64,000 bases of DNA from Pochonia chlamydosporia 170 (Eukaryota; Ascomycota; Sordariomycetes; Hypocreales; Clavicipitaceae). A program made the translations under genes and the position numbers. Below are positions 1-12,352 of this stretch, piece after piece. Every line of letters starts with the position of its first letter. The stretch's first letter is position 1. The stretch is from assembly GCF_001653235.2 (NCBI RefSeq), contig NC_035795.1, positions 1,426,001 through 1,490,000 of the forward strand. Direction: 5' to 3'. Under the pieces are notes generated by a model. That model had not been told where the DNA came from. It saw only the letters and a list, made by a program, of their open reading frames with translations, and ran no database searches.

Positions 1-531
1 GTTACATATCCACCAAACGCGGCAGCATATCTCAAGACATCTGTATCAATATCTTTGGACAGTCATGACGGAAAAGGTGCATCGCCATGGCCGAGACCCT
101 TTGGCAAGCTGTCATTTGTCGCTTCACTTGGAGCATACCCCAGAAAGGCATCCGGTCTGACAGTCTTATGGCAGCTGACTTGTTCAGCGATGCAGGCTAT
201 CTGCAGATATCTTCCAGGGTGCAGATGCATTTCCGGGGGTTATTGGTTACCATTTGTTCTCGTGCGTCCATGAAAATATCTTATTCGAAGATTCTATACT
301 GGCTGACGGGCATCTGCGTGGCCAGCCCAAGGCGAATTGACCGGTTATCAATGCTCTTGAGGAGGTCCGTCACAAAAGCGGCCCATGTGCTACTTTCGTG
401 TAACGCAGTCGACGTCATTTGATGCCAACTCTGCAAGCATATCCCGCCCTTTTGTTTTTGGACAGGCATTTGTCCTTGTTGGAAACCGGCATCATGTTGG
501 GACCTGTACTTTGTGAGATCACACGAAGCAG

Positions 532-3500
532 TACTCCGTACCTTTATGATGTGCTGTGGCCTGTTCCGCCACAACTGGGAGTTATAATTACCAACAGTTG
601 GATGCATCGTGTGACTGCCTCACCACACAGTTCAGCTTGCGCCCTGCTCCACGCCCTGGTCCGCTGCCTCTCTGGCTACTTATTTCCGGGCCTGCCCTTG
701 GCTTGTTGAGCTTTGTCATCTGTGCCTTGGTTTGTGTGCTTTAGTCAGGCTTTTCCCTCTCCCAACCACCTGTGCTACTCTCATTTTGTGGTGTGGGAGC
801 TGAGATGGAGCTGGGATGTGTATTATTTCATCAGATGAGGGTCCAGTTGCCATTTCAATGCCACCATGTTGGGAGCCCTTTTTGTGACCAGTTCGCATAT
901 GCACATGCATTCGTATACCAGAGATTCATCATTGTAGATAGATGGAATATATAGTGCAGTCTCCAGTCCCCGGTAACATTCCATATCAGTCAAGTAACTA
1001 TTCGTCCGAACAAAGCTGCACACGACCGGTTTGTGTGTGGCGCTTGATGCCTCTGCATCCCCGCAGAAGTCACGGGGGGGTGATTACGCCCAACTCGAAA
1101 CAGGAGGTCTGTTGTTTTTGCCAATGGCCCAGATTGTCGCCTCATTACCGTTGTGGGTGTGGCTTGCAGTATTGCAGTGTCGTTGACCTATCAAGCCGAG
1201 GTGACAACAAGGGTCTTGAAATTGTCACCTTCTAAAGAACACATCCAAACGCACTGTCTCAGCAGAATATGCGGTGTCCAGGACCACACCAGCACATGAT
1301 CTTGTTTCACTGTTTTCCTGCCCTCAGAACGCAGAAGCATATGGTCCTCCAGGGGGTGTTGCCTGGCCGTGAGAAAATGTAAACAGTGACATTGCTCCGA
1401 CGTGATAAAGACTATGGAGCAAATTTGAGCTTTGTTGCAAGGTCCAGATGTTTGACAGGATGGTACACCAGCCAGGGCACCAATCATCGTGCAGCCGTCA
1501 ACCTGTTAATTCGGGAATGTAGTTTGTGCTGAGTACGGGATCGTGTTTATGTCAGTGTTGGAGACATATGTATGTTTTGGCTGAAGTGCTCTGCGAATCT
1601 TGGAGTTTCGAGGTTGGTGTGATTTTGCAGCCACGGTTGCGTCAGTGTGGCGGGATAACGTCACAATCCGTCACAAGTCTGTGATGGGAGTGTTTATGGT
1701 GTACTCCGTACTCCGTAAGTGTGAGTGAAACGACACCTTCTGCGGTCTAATGGTCCAATTGGGTTGGTGGGACCCCAGGCATTCAGATTCTCACGTTTGT
1801 CAGATATCGTATTTCCCAGCCGGATGTGATAGATCAAGCCTTGATAGGCAAGAAGAGCTCAACTGTAAGCAAGACTTCAGCGTGTTCACTGCGGATGTGC
1901 CTGAGCTATATGGTGACGCTGACTACAGTACTCCGTACTATGACAAGTAGTCAAGGAGGTCCATTCTTAGCGATATCGTGGCCACGACTTCATTTTGGCT
2001 GGGATATGCTGGGATAACCTAGGGAGAAATCCGTCTCATCCATCTCCGGAGGGTATTCTGACAACAAATGCATTGTCGTAAGGACTCCATCTCCATGAAG
2101 CTTTGCGATTACGTCGTACGAGTATGCTCTCGCCAATCTAAAGCTTGGCAATGGTTAGGTTTGTTGATGTGCACAACAACAGTGAGGGGCAGTATGTATT
2201 TGGCCGTGTTGAAGCCCTGTGCATCATCAGCATGATTCTGGAAATTGTTTTCCAAACTATCGGGGCAGATAGTTATTTGTCTAACAGCGGACGATAACCT
2301 GCAGTATTACCAGAAATGATGGAGACTCCTTTTTGGGCGAGCAACACAAATTACAGCCAGTCACACTATTCCTTCCCCTGCCGTATGAATGCCTAGCAAG
2401 GTAGGCAACGCTCGCCAAGTGTCTCAATGATTCAACCGGAATCTCTAACTGCAGGGGTTTGTGATTTCGAGTTCACATCTGGGGACAGTACCTGGTACAT
2501 AGGGCTCGTTGCACAGTGCTGAGATTTAGGACTGACATACGGAGTACGTAAAACACATTGACTCTCTGGAAGACCGAGAGACAGGCTGTAGCGTTGACAG
2601 TGGCTGAATTGTGAAGACCTGCATCAAGATCTCGTGTTGCACGGCGAGACCGGGTCTTGGAGTTAGTGTGTGATGAATTATCAACTGCCCCCTGTCACGA
2701 AGCGACGCCTGAGGACGGACGGGTAAATGTTGAAGGGCTGCATCAGCTGGGTCTCATGGACAAGTCCCATGCAGGAGCCTGGAGCCATGGTCGTTTTGTG
2801 CTGAGAATACCTACCTCCGTTGCTCCGTTCTCTTCGGGAAGTAAAACCTGTGCTTCACTTCGCTTTGAGCCTCGTTTCGGCAATTGCTGGAATGACCGCG
2901 GACTAAAATCGATTTCTTCGGTGTCTGTGAAGTCACAACTGCCTGATGCATTATGCTGCAGAATGATGCACTGATTGAAAGGATGTCGAACCATGCTGGA
3001 GGCAAAAGGTAAGACCGTCGTCAATATTCGTCAAACCCGGAGCAGAAGCAATACTTCGATCAACAGCCGCGTCGTCGATGGTAGAAGAGAGGAGTCGCGA
3101 AGAAAAGCTGACAATGTCCAGACAACTAACACCCACCAATGCCTTCCACGAGTACGGAGAACACAACAGCCATAGGCGTACTCCGTAAACGGGTGGCCAA
3201 ATACCCAACTCCAGTTGCAGGGATACTATAGTCAACGTTCGGCGAAAAGAAATGCTGAGAAGCCGGTTTCGCGGCGGTGATGCCACTATGCGATGCTCGA
3301 CCCATCATCACACCACATGAGTGTGTTGAGAGAAGTGCAGTACTGTACATGTATTATCATGGTTTTGCACAAAATCGATTAAGACAGACTTGAGCCAATA
3401 ATATTTAAGCGAGATGTTCCATGTTAGGGGAGTAATGCCTGGGGCACCTCAATGGCAAAGCCTCATCGCACCGGCCGTTGACGAAACGGCAAGAGCGATG

Positions 3501-6500
3501 ATGCAACTCCCACATCGGCAGTTACTCAGTTGAATATCAAGTCTGGTATCAAATGTTAAGAGCGACCACTTGCAATTAACCTCAACTGCCCATTTTACCA
3601 GTGCCTGTTTCTGGGAAGCTCTGTTTGTCGCTTTTTTGCTAAGGTATCATTTCTCTATCTTCTTTGGCGCAAACGCCTTACCTACCTAGGTACATAAGTC
3701 ATTCCCGGAATTCATTTCAACAACGGCCAACCATGCGTAATATCCAGCCAGGGCTTGGCAAGCTCCCTCGCCTTTTTTCAACAATCTTGCAGTGGTAGCT
3801 ATCACAGCGATTTTATCGACTCGATCAATGACAGTACCCCAGGCGATCACATTTGAAGCAAGATGACTCTCTCTATTTTCCGTCAGCATTTCCGGCATTA
3901 CGTACCCAGCCAGCTGGTCGCAAGTCGTGGCGAAAACTCTTGCGAGACAGGGGAAATTGCTTTGTACATGCTGAGCATCTGGACAGACCTTGCAAAGCCG
4001 GATGGGATGCATACAACCATCGGGTAGTGTCAAAACCGAACAGCCTAGGTGCTTTGCCCCATCAACCCGTGTCAAGCCTTGGCGGCATGCTGACCAAAGC
4101 ATCGCAAAAGCAAGTTCCAACAGCAGAACAACAACCCAAAATCGCTTGGGGGAGAGAATCAAAAAGCAGGGCCGCGCGATATGAACGCCACACGACAGCC
4201 GACATGAAAAATTTCCTGCACCACCAAGATATACTTACTGGCAGGCTTGCAGGTTGTCTCCCAGACTGGCCCGTGCCACCCGTGCCTTGCAGTCCATCTC
4301 ACATTTCGATCTGGTTATACTCCGTACGAAGCACGATAATACTATAACGAGAAAAAAAAAAATATGACATTACAACCCGATTTCACCGCCAGGTTTGCTC
4401 AACTGCCACGACTTCGGCTGCATAAGTCTTCGTCCGCCTGTCTCTTTTTCACTAAAGTCATTCCCAAATATACCTCACCAAACCACCAGTTTATCTATCT
4501 CCTTGATTCCCTTGCCGTCGCCACTGGCGGCGGACAGTTCGGTCAAAGTTCCCCGTCGCAAGGTCCTTGTCCAGCTGTGCCCAACATTCGAAAAACGGTG
4601 ATCCGCAAACGTACCAGTATCCATGGCTCCAGATCAAACCAGCCTACCGGGTCGCTGCCCCTGACATCCATCTCTGTTGACACCCCTCAACACCCCCTCA
4701 CCAGTCTCCTTTCTGGGCCACTTTGGCCAATCACACTTTGATGCAGCTCCACCCCCGCCGAGAGTGGTTGCATTACTGCAATCAATGCTCAGAGAGCACC
4801 GCGCCGCAAAGACAGGGAGACCAGCTTTAAAATTTCCGGCCAATTCAGGAGCGGCCACTCAGAGAGCAAAGGCTACTAGCTCCGAGGCTCCGGGGAACTG
4901 AACCGGGCCCCGCCAACCCGGGACACAGGGAACGCTCCGCGACAGCTACTGGTGTTCACGAAGTGTTGCCAATTGGATACGTCTTGAGCTGCTGGGTCGT
5001 ACAAATGACGACATTAGCAACAAGGATCCAAGAACCCAAAGACTGGCATCGACATGTAGCAGAACTAGCAACGCCACTAAATTGCCATGTTGACAGACCT
5101 GTGATTGATCACGAGGCACATGATTTGGCGGTGAGCCCGGTCTCTCCTCGACATTCTACTCCGTCCCACCAACACATTTCAACACGAATCCCGTTGTGTA
5201 CCACTGGCTGTGGCTTTCACTGAAGATCAAGACCCCAGTACTCCCTACTCCGGAAGTTGACAACATTGGGCAAGCCATGATACTGCAGGAAAACCAGCAC
5301 CGTGCAGGATGCACCAGCATTACAGGGTATGACCCCCGCGACAACTGGTCATCTGTAGATGCAACCCTGCTGATTTGAACGCATGCAGTTTTGGTGTATC
5401 CATGTCATCGGGTTCACCAAAACTGCCATGTTCAATGCTGCATGTCATGCATGCTGCCACATGTATGACGGATATTTGCAGTAAAATGTGCTCTGTACGT
5501 CTGCAGTCGACCATCACCAATTTGAGCCCGAGGCACAGATATTGACTGGCAAGATAAAGTCGATGTATTGGAACTGCTGGGTTGCCAATAATAAGTTGGC
5601 GTAGTTCAATTTAGTCGAACATAATGCCAGTTCTTCGTGGGCTTCGACCAAAGCGAGAAGCACGCTTCACCACAACTGCCCGACAAAAATGGGATGGCAA
5701 CCAGAACCACGTTTCGCGATGAATTGGTGATTGTAACGCGGAAATTCGACGACTCGTTTTCCCTTTCGGCAACTCTGCGGCTGTTTCAAGTTCAAAAGGG
5801 GCCATCGCTTCTCGAGCCAACTTCCAAGCATGTTGTTGGACGTCGTCTGCGACTCGGACCTTTAGAAGCCTCAATGCATCACATCTCCACAACAGATGCA
5901 CATGGCTGGCCACTTGCAACGGTAAAAAGGGGCAAACTTGCTCCATCCGTCCACCTTGGTATGGCCCTGCTCCAATGTTCCCCAAAAGCCGACAATGCAC
6001 CTACCCACGACGAAGAGACGGAGTACTTCGCCAGTACTTTTTGCCATTGGTGGAGTCGGATGCAATTCCGGCACTCTTCCGCAGCGCTGGACCAGACCTG
6101 GGGCTGGATTTGATGTGGATCGATTGGAGTACCGTCCTCAAAGGCAGGTTGCCTGGTTTTGCTGCCCAGGGTCCAAAGCCCCTTCCATGTCAAATCTGTT
6201 CTTGCACACCCTGGCAGATTCTGCCTCAGACTGACAGGCGAAACATGCCTCTCATCCCATTGATTGTGCTAAGGTGCAGGCAAAGTCGCTAACCAGGATG
6301 TTAGCCAATGTCATACCACAAACTTAGGGATACATACAACCCGCTGATCTCACCACTAAAGGGGAGGTATTATTGATCTTTACCCAGTACCTATTTTGCT
6401 TCTAGAGATTGCGCAAGATATCGGTAGAAAATACTTTACAAGGGTCGTCTGGGGCAAATACTTTGCCTGCACCTAGCACAGTCAAAGGGATGGGCCTGGA

Positions 6501-9437
6501 ATATTCGATACGCAATAACTTGACACGAAGACTTGGAGGCGGTGGCGTCACATGGTGTATTTCTCCATACCGCAGGATCCGTTCAGACCAAAGGAACATC
6601 TACTCCAAACCGTTTCGCTGCACAGAGCCAGACCCGTGTCGTCGGGTCCTGCCCCAGTCAATATATACCCATGCAACGTGTCTCAAAGTAAATTGTCATA
6701 CGCTACCCATTCACGTTACAGAATATTCCACTGGGTTTTCTCTCGCCAATTTTCTTCTTCAATTTTATGGTGCTATCGACCGATTCTTCACTCAAGTGAG
6801 TGCCTGAGCCGGAGCAATTTTCTTTTCGTGTGTGCGATGACTTGCCCCGGATTAGCTTTGTGAACTTTGACGATCCAAGATATTTTGCGCCGACTACGAA
6901 TTGTCGGGACTGGTGCCGGATTGGCACGACTGAAGGCTCGAAGACTCACTCGAAGATAACCCCAACTGTACTGGATCATTGACTGAGCCGCTTTGGCCCT
7001 CTTCTAATGTCTGAGACGCGCTTATTTCTTTATTTTTTGGTCTTTTGGCCCCCCTGACGGTCTGACCCCGGCTGCTCGTATCTGGAATCATCCGAATTCT
7101 TCTTTGAGATTTGTATTATTTCCGCGGTATAGAGCACTCAGTTGCTAACCCTCCCACCCCGCTCCAAGCAAGTCCTCAGCTCTTGTTCTGGATCGCGTCA
7201 TGGACAGACGATCCCCTTCATATCAACCTTTTTTCCTTTTGTTGTTGTCCATTCAGGGTTTTTAGTTTGCTCTTCTTTTTTTTTTTTTTTTCTCTTCGGC
7301 GGAGACACATCTCTGTTCCCCGATCCCGTCCATGTAAGGGTCCGTCTGAGCGAGCCACTACAGGGTCTCGATGACTGGACCTCAGCTCACTTTCCATGGC
7401 CCAACAATACAATGTTCGAAATCACGTAACCTGCGCCGCGGCTCAGGCTGTAGACGGTTGTGATGCAGAAACTACGTCAGACCCAGCTTGACTGCGTGTT
7501 TTCTGCTCACCTACTGCCTTGTATTCGACATGAAGTAGACGCACGCTGCTCACCGAAGGGAATTATATGCATGAGTGTCATGTGCAACGTCTGCATGCTT
7601 TGGCTACAGCTATGCCCGACATGACTACAGAAGTCCCGCGCACGAGGTACAAGATCAACGTTGATAAGCGCTCTATCCGAATATGTACTGTTGGATCGAT
7701 TCCAAAGCTCTAGGCTCTTCACGTCAGGATGCTTGGGCACAAGATTGGGCGCTTCCAGCAACATTGCTTCTTCGACTTGTTGGCCCAGTCGCCAACTAGA
7801 TTCAGGACCAGCCAACGCAAGGCGTCAATGAATACCGCAAAGTGAGATGCTGCCTGGTGCACCAAGAAATGGGGCACAAAGTTCAGGGAAATCCCCAGCA
7901 CACTTGGTCCACACTTGTTGGCGAAACGCAAAACTCAGATGACAGTGGTTGTGTGTTCTTGTAATGCCACGTTCACCACGTTCGCCATTGGAAGCTCCTC
8001 GTTTCCTGTTCACGATGGAACAAAAGCAACGGCGGGGATAATTTTGCGGAAAATGTTTGTGTTGAGATGGCTCATTGAACCCACTTTGCTCTGCACAAGC
8101 AAACAAGGCCCCTGATCATATGTGAAATCGCCTGACAGCTCTCATTCTCCAGGCCGGAAACAAAAAATCCATTGTCGAGACATCTGGGTTAGCACCTGGC
8201 AATTTTATTCGGTGGAAATGAATAACCTGGGTGCTGGAATCCGCCAGGAACAAAACAAAACACAACGAAAAAGATCAATAACCGAACGAATGCACTGCCC
8301 TTTCTAGCCCATGGTGGGCTTTCTTTTTGTCAGGGTTAGCTTACACGCGATGCGTCGCACAACTAGCCTGCGAAACAAGGCGAACGCCCCAAGCTCTTCG
8401 GATGTGCCGCGGCCTACATCCGCCCCAAGGGGAGGTGAGAAACAATGGAAGAAAAAGAAACTTGACAGAAGCAAACCTACGCCGTCATGGCGCCGTCAGT
8501 GAGCCGTCAGCATCGTGTGGCTCAACGATCTGGACAGGCCACAGTCCAGCTCTGGAGAACATCCGCTAATTCCCTTAGAGCGGCCACTAAACGCTCGACT
8601 TTCTTCCACCCTGGCGTCAAGGTCATCCATGTTGCCTACTGTACACTTACAAATCTAAGGCAGTCCGCGGTGTAGCCCACCGGTCACCCGATGGGCAAAT
8701 CTCGCCATGGGTTTGGAGCTGCATTACTGGCACCAGCATGCTGGTTGCACAATGCCCTTCTCAAGTCAATGGTGAAGATGTCAGATTGCTAGGAGACGAT
8801 GCCAATTTGGTCATGGCTGGCTGACACACACTCACACACACACTCACACCATGAGTAGGGATTGCGGCATAAGGCTCTGCGCTCTTCGCTTGTTGCTGTC
8901 ATGTGGCCTGGCCAATGTCAAGGTAGGTTGTCGAGTATACCAGGACGAAAAGCCCGATCTTCACGTCTTAAGGGGAGTTGTTGTCGAGTGACGCAGCGCA
9001 CGTTCAGAAGCACGGGGGAAAAAAATATTAAAAAAAAAAGGGACCAAGCTCCTGTTTCTTTTGCTATGTGGTAACTTTGGCCGAGCTGGCTCGTCACCGC
9101 CACGGCTTTCGAAGCTCCCTCCACCCCTGTTCTACCTCTGTGATGATGACGATGCCGCGAAAAGCTGGGGCAAGAGGTAAACGCTCGGCCGGACAATAAG
9201 ATGCCCAAGGTACCTTCCAGGTACCGGTGATATCGTTGGCACTGCAAATGATGAGTCTTCAGCCTTGGCGAGACTGCAAGACCCCAACATGAGACTGGAC
9301 AGGGGCCACGCATCGGCTCAGGTTCAAAGTTCAATGTTTTCTTCTGTCTGGCCTGCCCCTGCAAGGTTGAGCCCAGCCCAGCCCGCCATGACCCAGTTGA
9401 TCACTTCATATTGTACTCCGTAGCTCCATACGGAGTA
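532..9437. repeat. Left cluster of TACTCCGTA / TACGGAGTA words
   Basis: Exact 9-bp copies read TACTCCGTA at 532-540, 1702-1710, 1709-1717 (overlapping the previous copy), 1929-1937, 3179-3187, 4318-4326 and 9414-9422, and TACGGAGTA at 2538-2546 and 9429-9437. Near-matches occur at about 5157 and 6019. Nine copies in under 10 kb is far above chance for a 9-mer. All lie outside any gene I can support. The word extends to GTACTCCGTA in several copies. Its function is unknown; it could be a regulator-binding site or a remnant of a dispersed element. Confidence 0.75.
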
Positions 9438-9438
9438 C
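9413..9438. repeat. Perfect inverted repeat of the 9-bp word
   Basis: GTACTCCGTA at 9413-9422 is followed by a six-base spacer (GCTCCA) and then its exact reverse complement TACGGAGTAC at 9429-9438. The arms are ten bases with no mismatch. It lies about 890 bp upstream of the MFS transporter start, so it may be part of that gene's promoter. The arrangement is what a dimeric DNA-binding protein would recognise, but it would also fold as a hairpin in RNA. Confidence 0.8.
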
Positions 9439-10325
9439 CGGGCAGCTGGACAAGAGCTTAATCACACCCCCTCCCTCCCCTGTACCGCACGCACGGCTAG
9501 TTGTGCTTTGGAGAAAAGGCTCCAAATGCTCCACGCACGGCCCAATGCTGTACCCCTTGTCGGGGATTGGTTGAAGGCACTTCGCCGCATCTCTTTTGCC
9601 TGTTAGTGCTAGGAGTGCTAGAGGGGAGATCAAAGCCTCTTCGCCTCTGGTCTCGTCTCTCACTACGTTTGCTTTCTATGGCCTGGCTCATGTCACCGCC
9701 CGTTCTCATCTGGTGCCGAAACTTGGCCCAGCCCAATGGGTACCGAAATGGGCCTTGTTCGCTTATTATCCCAGGGCGGGCGGGGGGCTTGCACCATCTT
9801 TTATTTCTTTGCTGGAAAAAGAAGTCTTGGGGTCAGCTTCGTTTCTTTATATGTGTATCCACTCCCGCTCTTCCCTTACACCTCAACTTCTCTTTCCCCC
9901 ATTCGATTGCCATACTCTTTTTGGAGTTCTTATTGGATTTGTCTGACCTTCCCGTCTCAGCAATTCCCTGATACATCCCACATTTAGAAAAGAAAAAAAC
10001 AAGAGCTTAAGGTTTCCGCGTCAAAACTCACCTTACCATTGGCTTGGCCGGGAGACTTGCCCATACAACTTACTCCTCAAACATATATATTCTGGAACAA
10101 GAAAGACTACGGCCGGTTCATCCTGTTGGAGCGAGGTTTAATCGATCAATGAAACTCTGGCCGTTCATCGTTCAGCTACGGTTGCAACACAACGACCAGG
10201 AGCTGTGTTTGTGCCCTAGTCACACAAGAAACTCGAAGCTCAACTGGCAATAACAACAGACCGTGTTACTATTCCTCACCAGTTTCACAACCCAAGTTCA
10301 ATTGGCTCAGCCATAGAGAGAAGCC

Positions 10326-12352
10326 ATGATGAAGAGACAGCGGGCCACCGCGGCCACTCGCGGCAGTAACAATGGCAAGGCCACTCCACCATTTCCCACC
10401 AAGCAGATGTTTGTGTTAGGTATGAACGAATTACATTTACTTCATGAGCATCATTTTTGCCGACACTAACACGAATCTACGCACAGCATGCTGCAGGATA
10501 TGTGAGCCAATTGCTTTCATGTCCATATTTCCATACATTTACTACATGATCCAAGACTTTCACATTACGGATGATGCGAGCAAAATCTCTGTCTATGCGG
10601 GAATGGTTACTTCTGCGTTCACATTGGCTGAATTTGCGACTGGGGTTTTATGGGGCAGACTGAGCGATAAAATTGGACGCAAGCCCGTTCTATTATTCGG
10701 TCTGTTGGGCACTGCCCTGAGTGTGTTGGTATTTGGTTTCGCTCCAAGTTTGCCGGTAGCCCTTTTCGCGCGGGCTCTTGGCGGGCTTCTGAATGGGTAC
10801 GTTTACTTGTTCTACCTTCATGCCAGTTCAATGTGAGGCCATGCAACTGACATGAACACTTCTAGAAACATAGGCGTGTTGCAAACAACGGTCGCAGAAC
10901 TCGTAACAGTCAAGGAACAGCAACGTAAGAAAGGAGCCCACTCAACATCAAATCTTGGCTCAAAAATGCCCAGTGCTGATGTAACCCATTTTTTAGCTCG
11001 AGCGTATACTATAATGCCAATGGTTTGGTGTATTGGGTAAGCAGGTTCAGATGCGAATGCCACTTACAAGGTTAATATTAATGTTCGGTAGTTCGATTAT
11101 CGGTCCGATGATTGGAGGCGCTCTGGCTCGACCGTGCATCAGCTATCCGGACTTGTTTCCCCCAGGGACCATCTGGGACCGCTATCCTTACCTGCTCCCC
11201 AACTTATTCAGCGCGGCCACTGTATTTATCGGTGTTATTATCGGCTTCTTGTTCTTGGAAGAAACGCACACCGCCAAAAAGCAACAGCGAGATGCCGGCC
11301 GCGAGCTTGGTGATCGACTTGTTGACCTGGTTGGCAAGGTTCCTATTTGCAGGGGGTTGGGTCGATCTGCGGAAAAGGCAAGTCTTCTGGCAAATGATGG
11401 ATTGACAGGATACAATTCGACCATCGGCAGCCCCGGTTTGACGGAGTCGGACGAGCCTTTGCCCCTCTACCAGAGCAGAGAGAGTTCACCAAACCTGGCT
11501 CCTCGATCGGACATAGATCCCAAGCTTTGCTCCGGCCGTGGACACAGCGAAGTTGACAAAACGGCAGTGGTTATCTTCACTAAGCCAGTGATAATGAATA
11601 TCATGTCCTATGGTATTCTCGCATTGTGAGCCTATTTTAACTACCACCTCGCAACCGTTGACCTTTTGGCTAATACAATTTGTAGCCATACAATGACTTT
11701 TGATCAGCTTTTCCCAGTTTTTTTGAGCACCGAGCGCCCACAGAATGGCCCAACGATTGAACTTCCCTTCAAGTTTGTTGATGGATTTGGCCTCGACACC
11801 AAGACCATAGGCGTCATCATGTCGATCCAAGGACTGTACTCGCTTCTCTCAAACTACATGATCGTGCCCCCGATAACCACACGGCTTGGATCCCTTCGCT
11901 TATTTCGGTTACTGGCCTTTTCTTACTTTGCTCTTTACCTCGTTACGCCATACCTGGTTCTGCTCCCGCATGGTCTCAGAATGCCAGCTATTTACATGTT
12001 GGTTATCTGGAAATGCACTTACGCGACGATGGCGTACCCAAACAATGCGATCCTGTTGGCAAACTCTGCTCCGACAAAAGAAGTTCTTGGCACTATAAAT
12101 GGCATTGCGGCCTCCACGGCCAGCCTGTGCAGGGCGCTCGGCCCAACTGTATCTGGCTTCTTGTATGCTGCTGGATTGCAAACGGGCTACTCTGGGTTGG
12201 CCTGGTGGTTCAGTGGACTGGTAACTCTGGTCGGAGCCTACCTGAGTTCGCAAATTTCCGAGAACGAACAGCAAGTCATGGAACAGGGAGACGCAGATTC
12301 ACTTCTGGAAGAACGTTTGCTAGACGATTATGACGAAAGTGACGCTGTTTAA
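10326..12352 (+). CDS. MFS transporter, ZIFL/DHA1-like, 567 aa
   Basis: This is a twelve-helix secondary transporter of the major facilitator superfamily, probably in the plasma or vacuolar membrane; the substrate is unknown. Exons are 10326-10419, 10487-10796, 10866-10924, 10997-11036, 11092-11625 and 11686-12352. Each intron is GT-AG and the joined frame is continuous. MFS motif A is visible at about residues 86-98 (GRLSDKIGRKPV). The conserved LNGNIGVLQTTVAEL is rebuilt across intron 2, and WCIGSIIGPMIGGALA across intron 4. A long hydrophilic loop at about residues 230-330 separates the two six-helix halves, and the C-terminus is acidic (EERLLDDYDESDAV). This layout fits the fungal group related to zinc-induced facilitator-like transporters. 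The start chosen is the first of two adjacent ATGs. Exons of 59 and 40 nt are unusually small. The family call is firm; the substrate is not. Confidence 0.93.

Larger units (their letters stand above)
1..10325. other. Gene-free intergenic region (left arm)
   Basis: No open frame here shows a domain, a family-typical motif or a convincing spliced model on either strand; the longest frames (about 160 codons) overlap each other antisense and resemble no family I know. The stretch holds poly-T or poly-A tracts near 7273-7290 and 9018-9040, a CA-rich microsatellite near 8826-8848, and nine exact copies of the 9-bp word TACTCCGTA or its complement. The last few hundred bases are probably the promoter and leader of the MFS gene. 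A non-coding RNA or a decayed element cannot be excluded by eye. Confidence 0.6.

Noticed and set aside
3686..4162. 158-codon minus-strand frame with a hydrophobic start
   Set aside because: Its apparent signal peptide begins at a TTG, the first ATG falls after the hydrophobic part, and there is no domain. A plus-strand frame overlaps it over most of its length.
5637..6113. 158-codon plus-strand frame
   Set aside because: No domain, no splice-supported extension, and overlapping frames of similar length on the other strand.
9501..9971. 156-codon plus-strand frame upstream of the MFS gene
   Set aside because: Irregular composition, no family likeness; lies in the probable promoter of the transporter.
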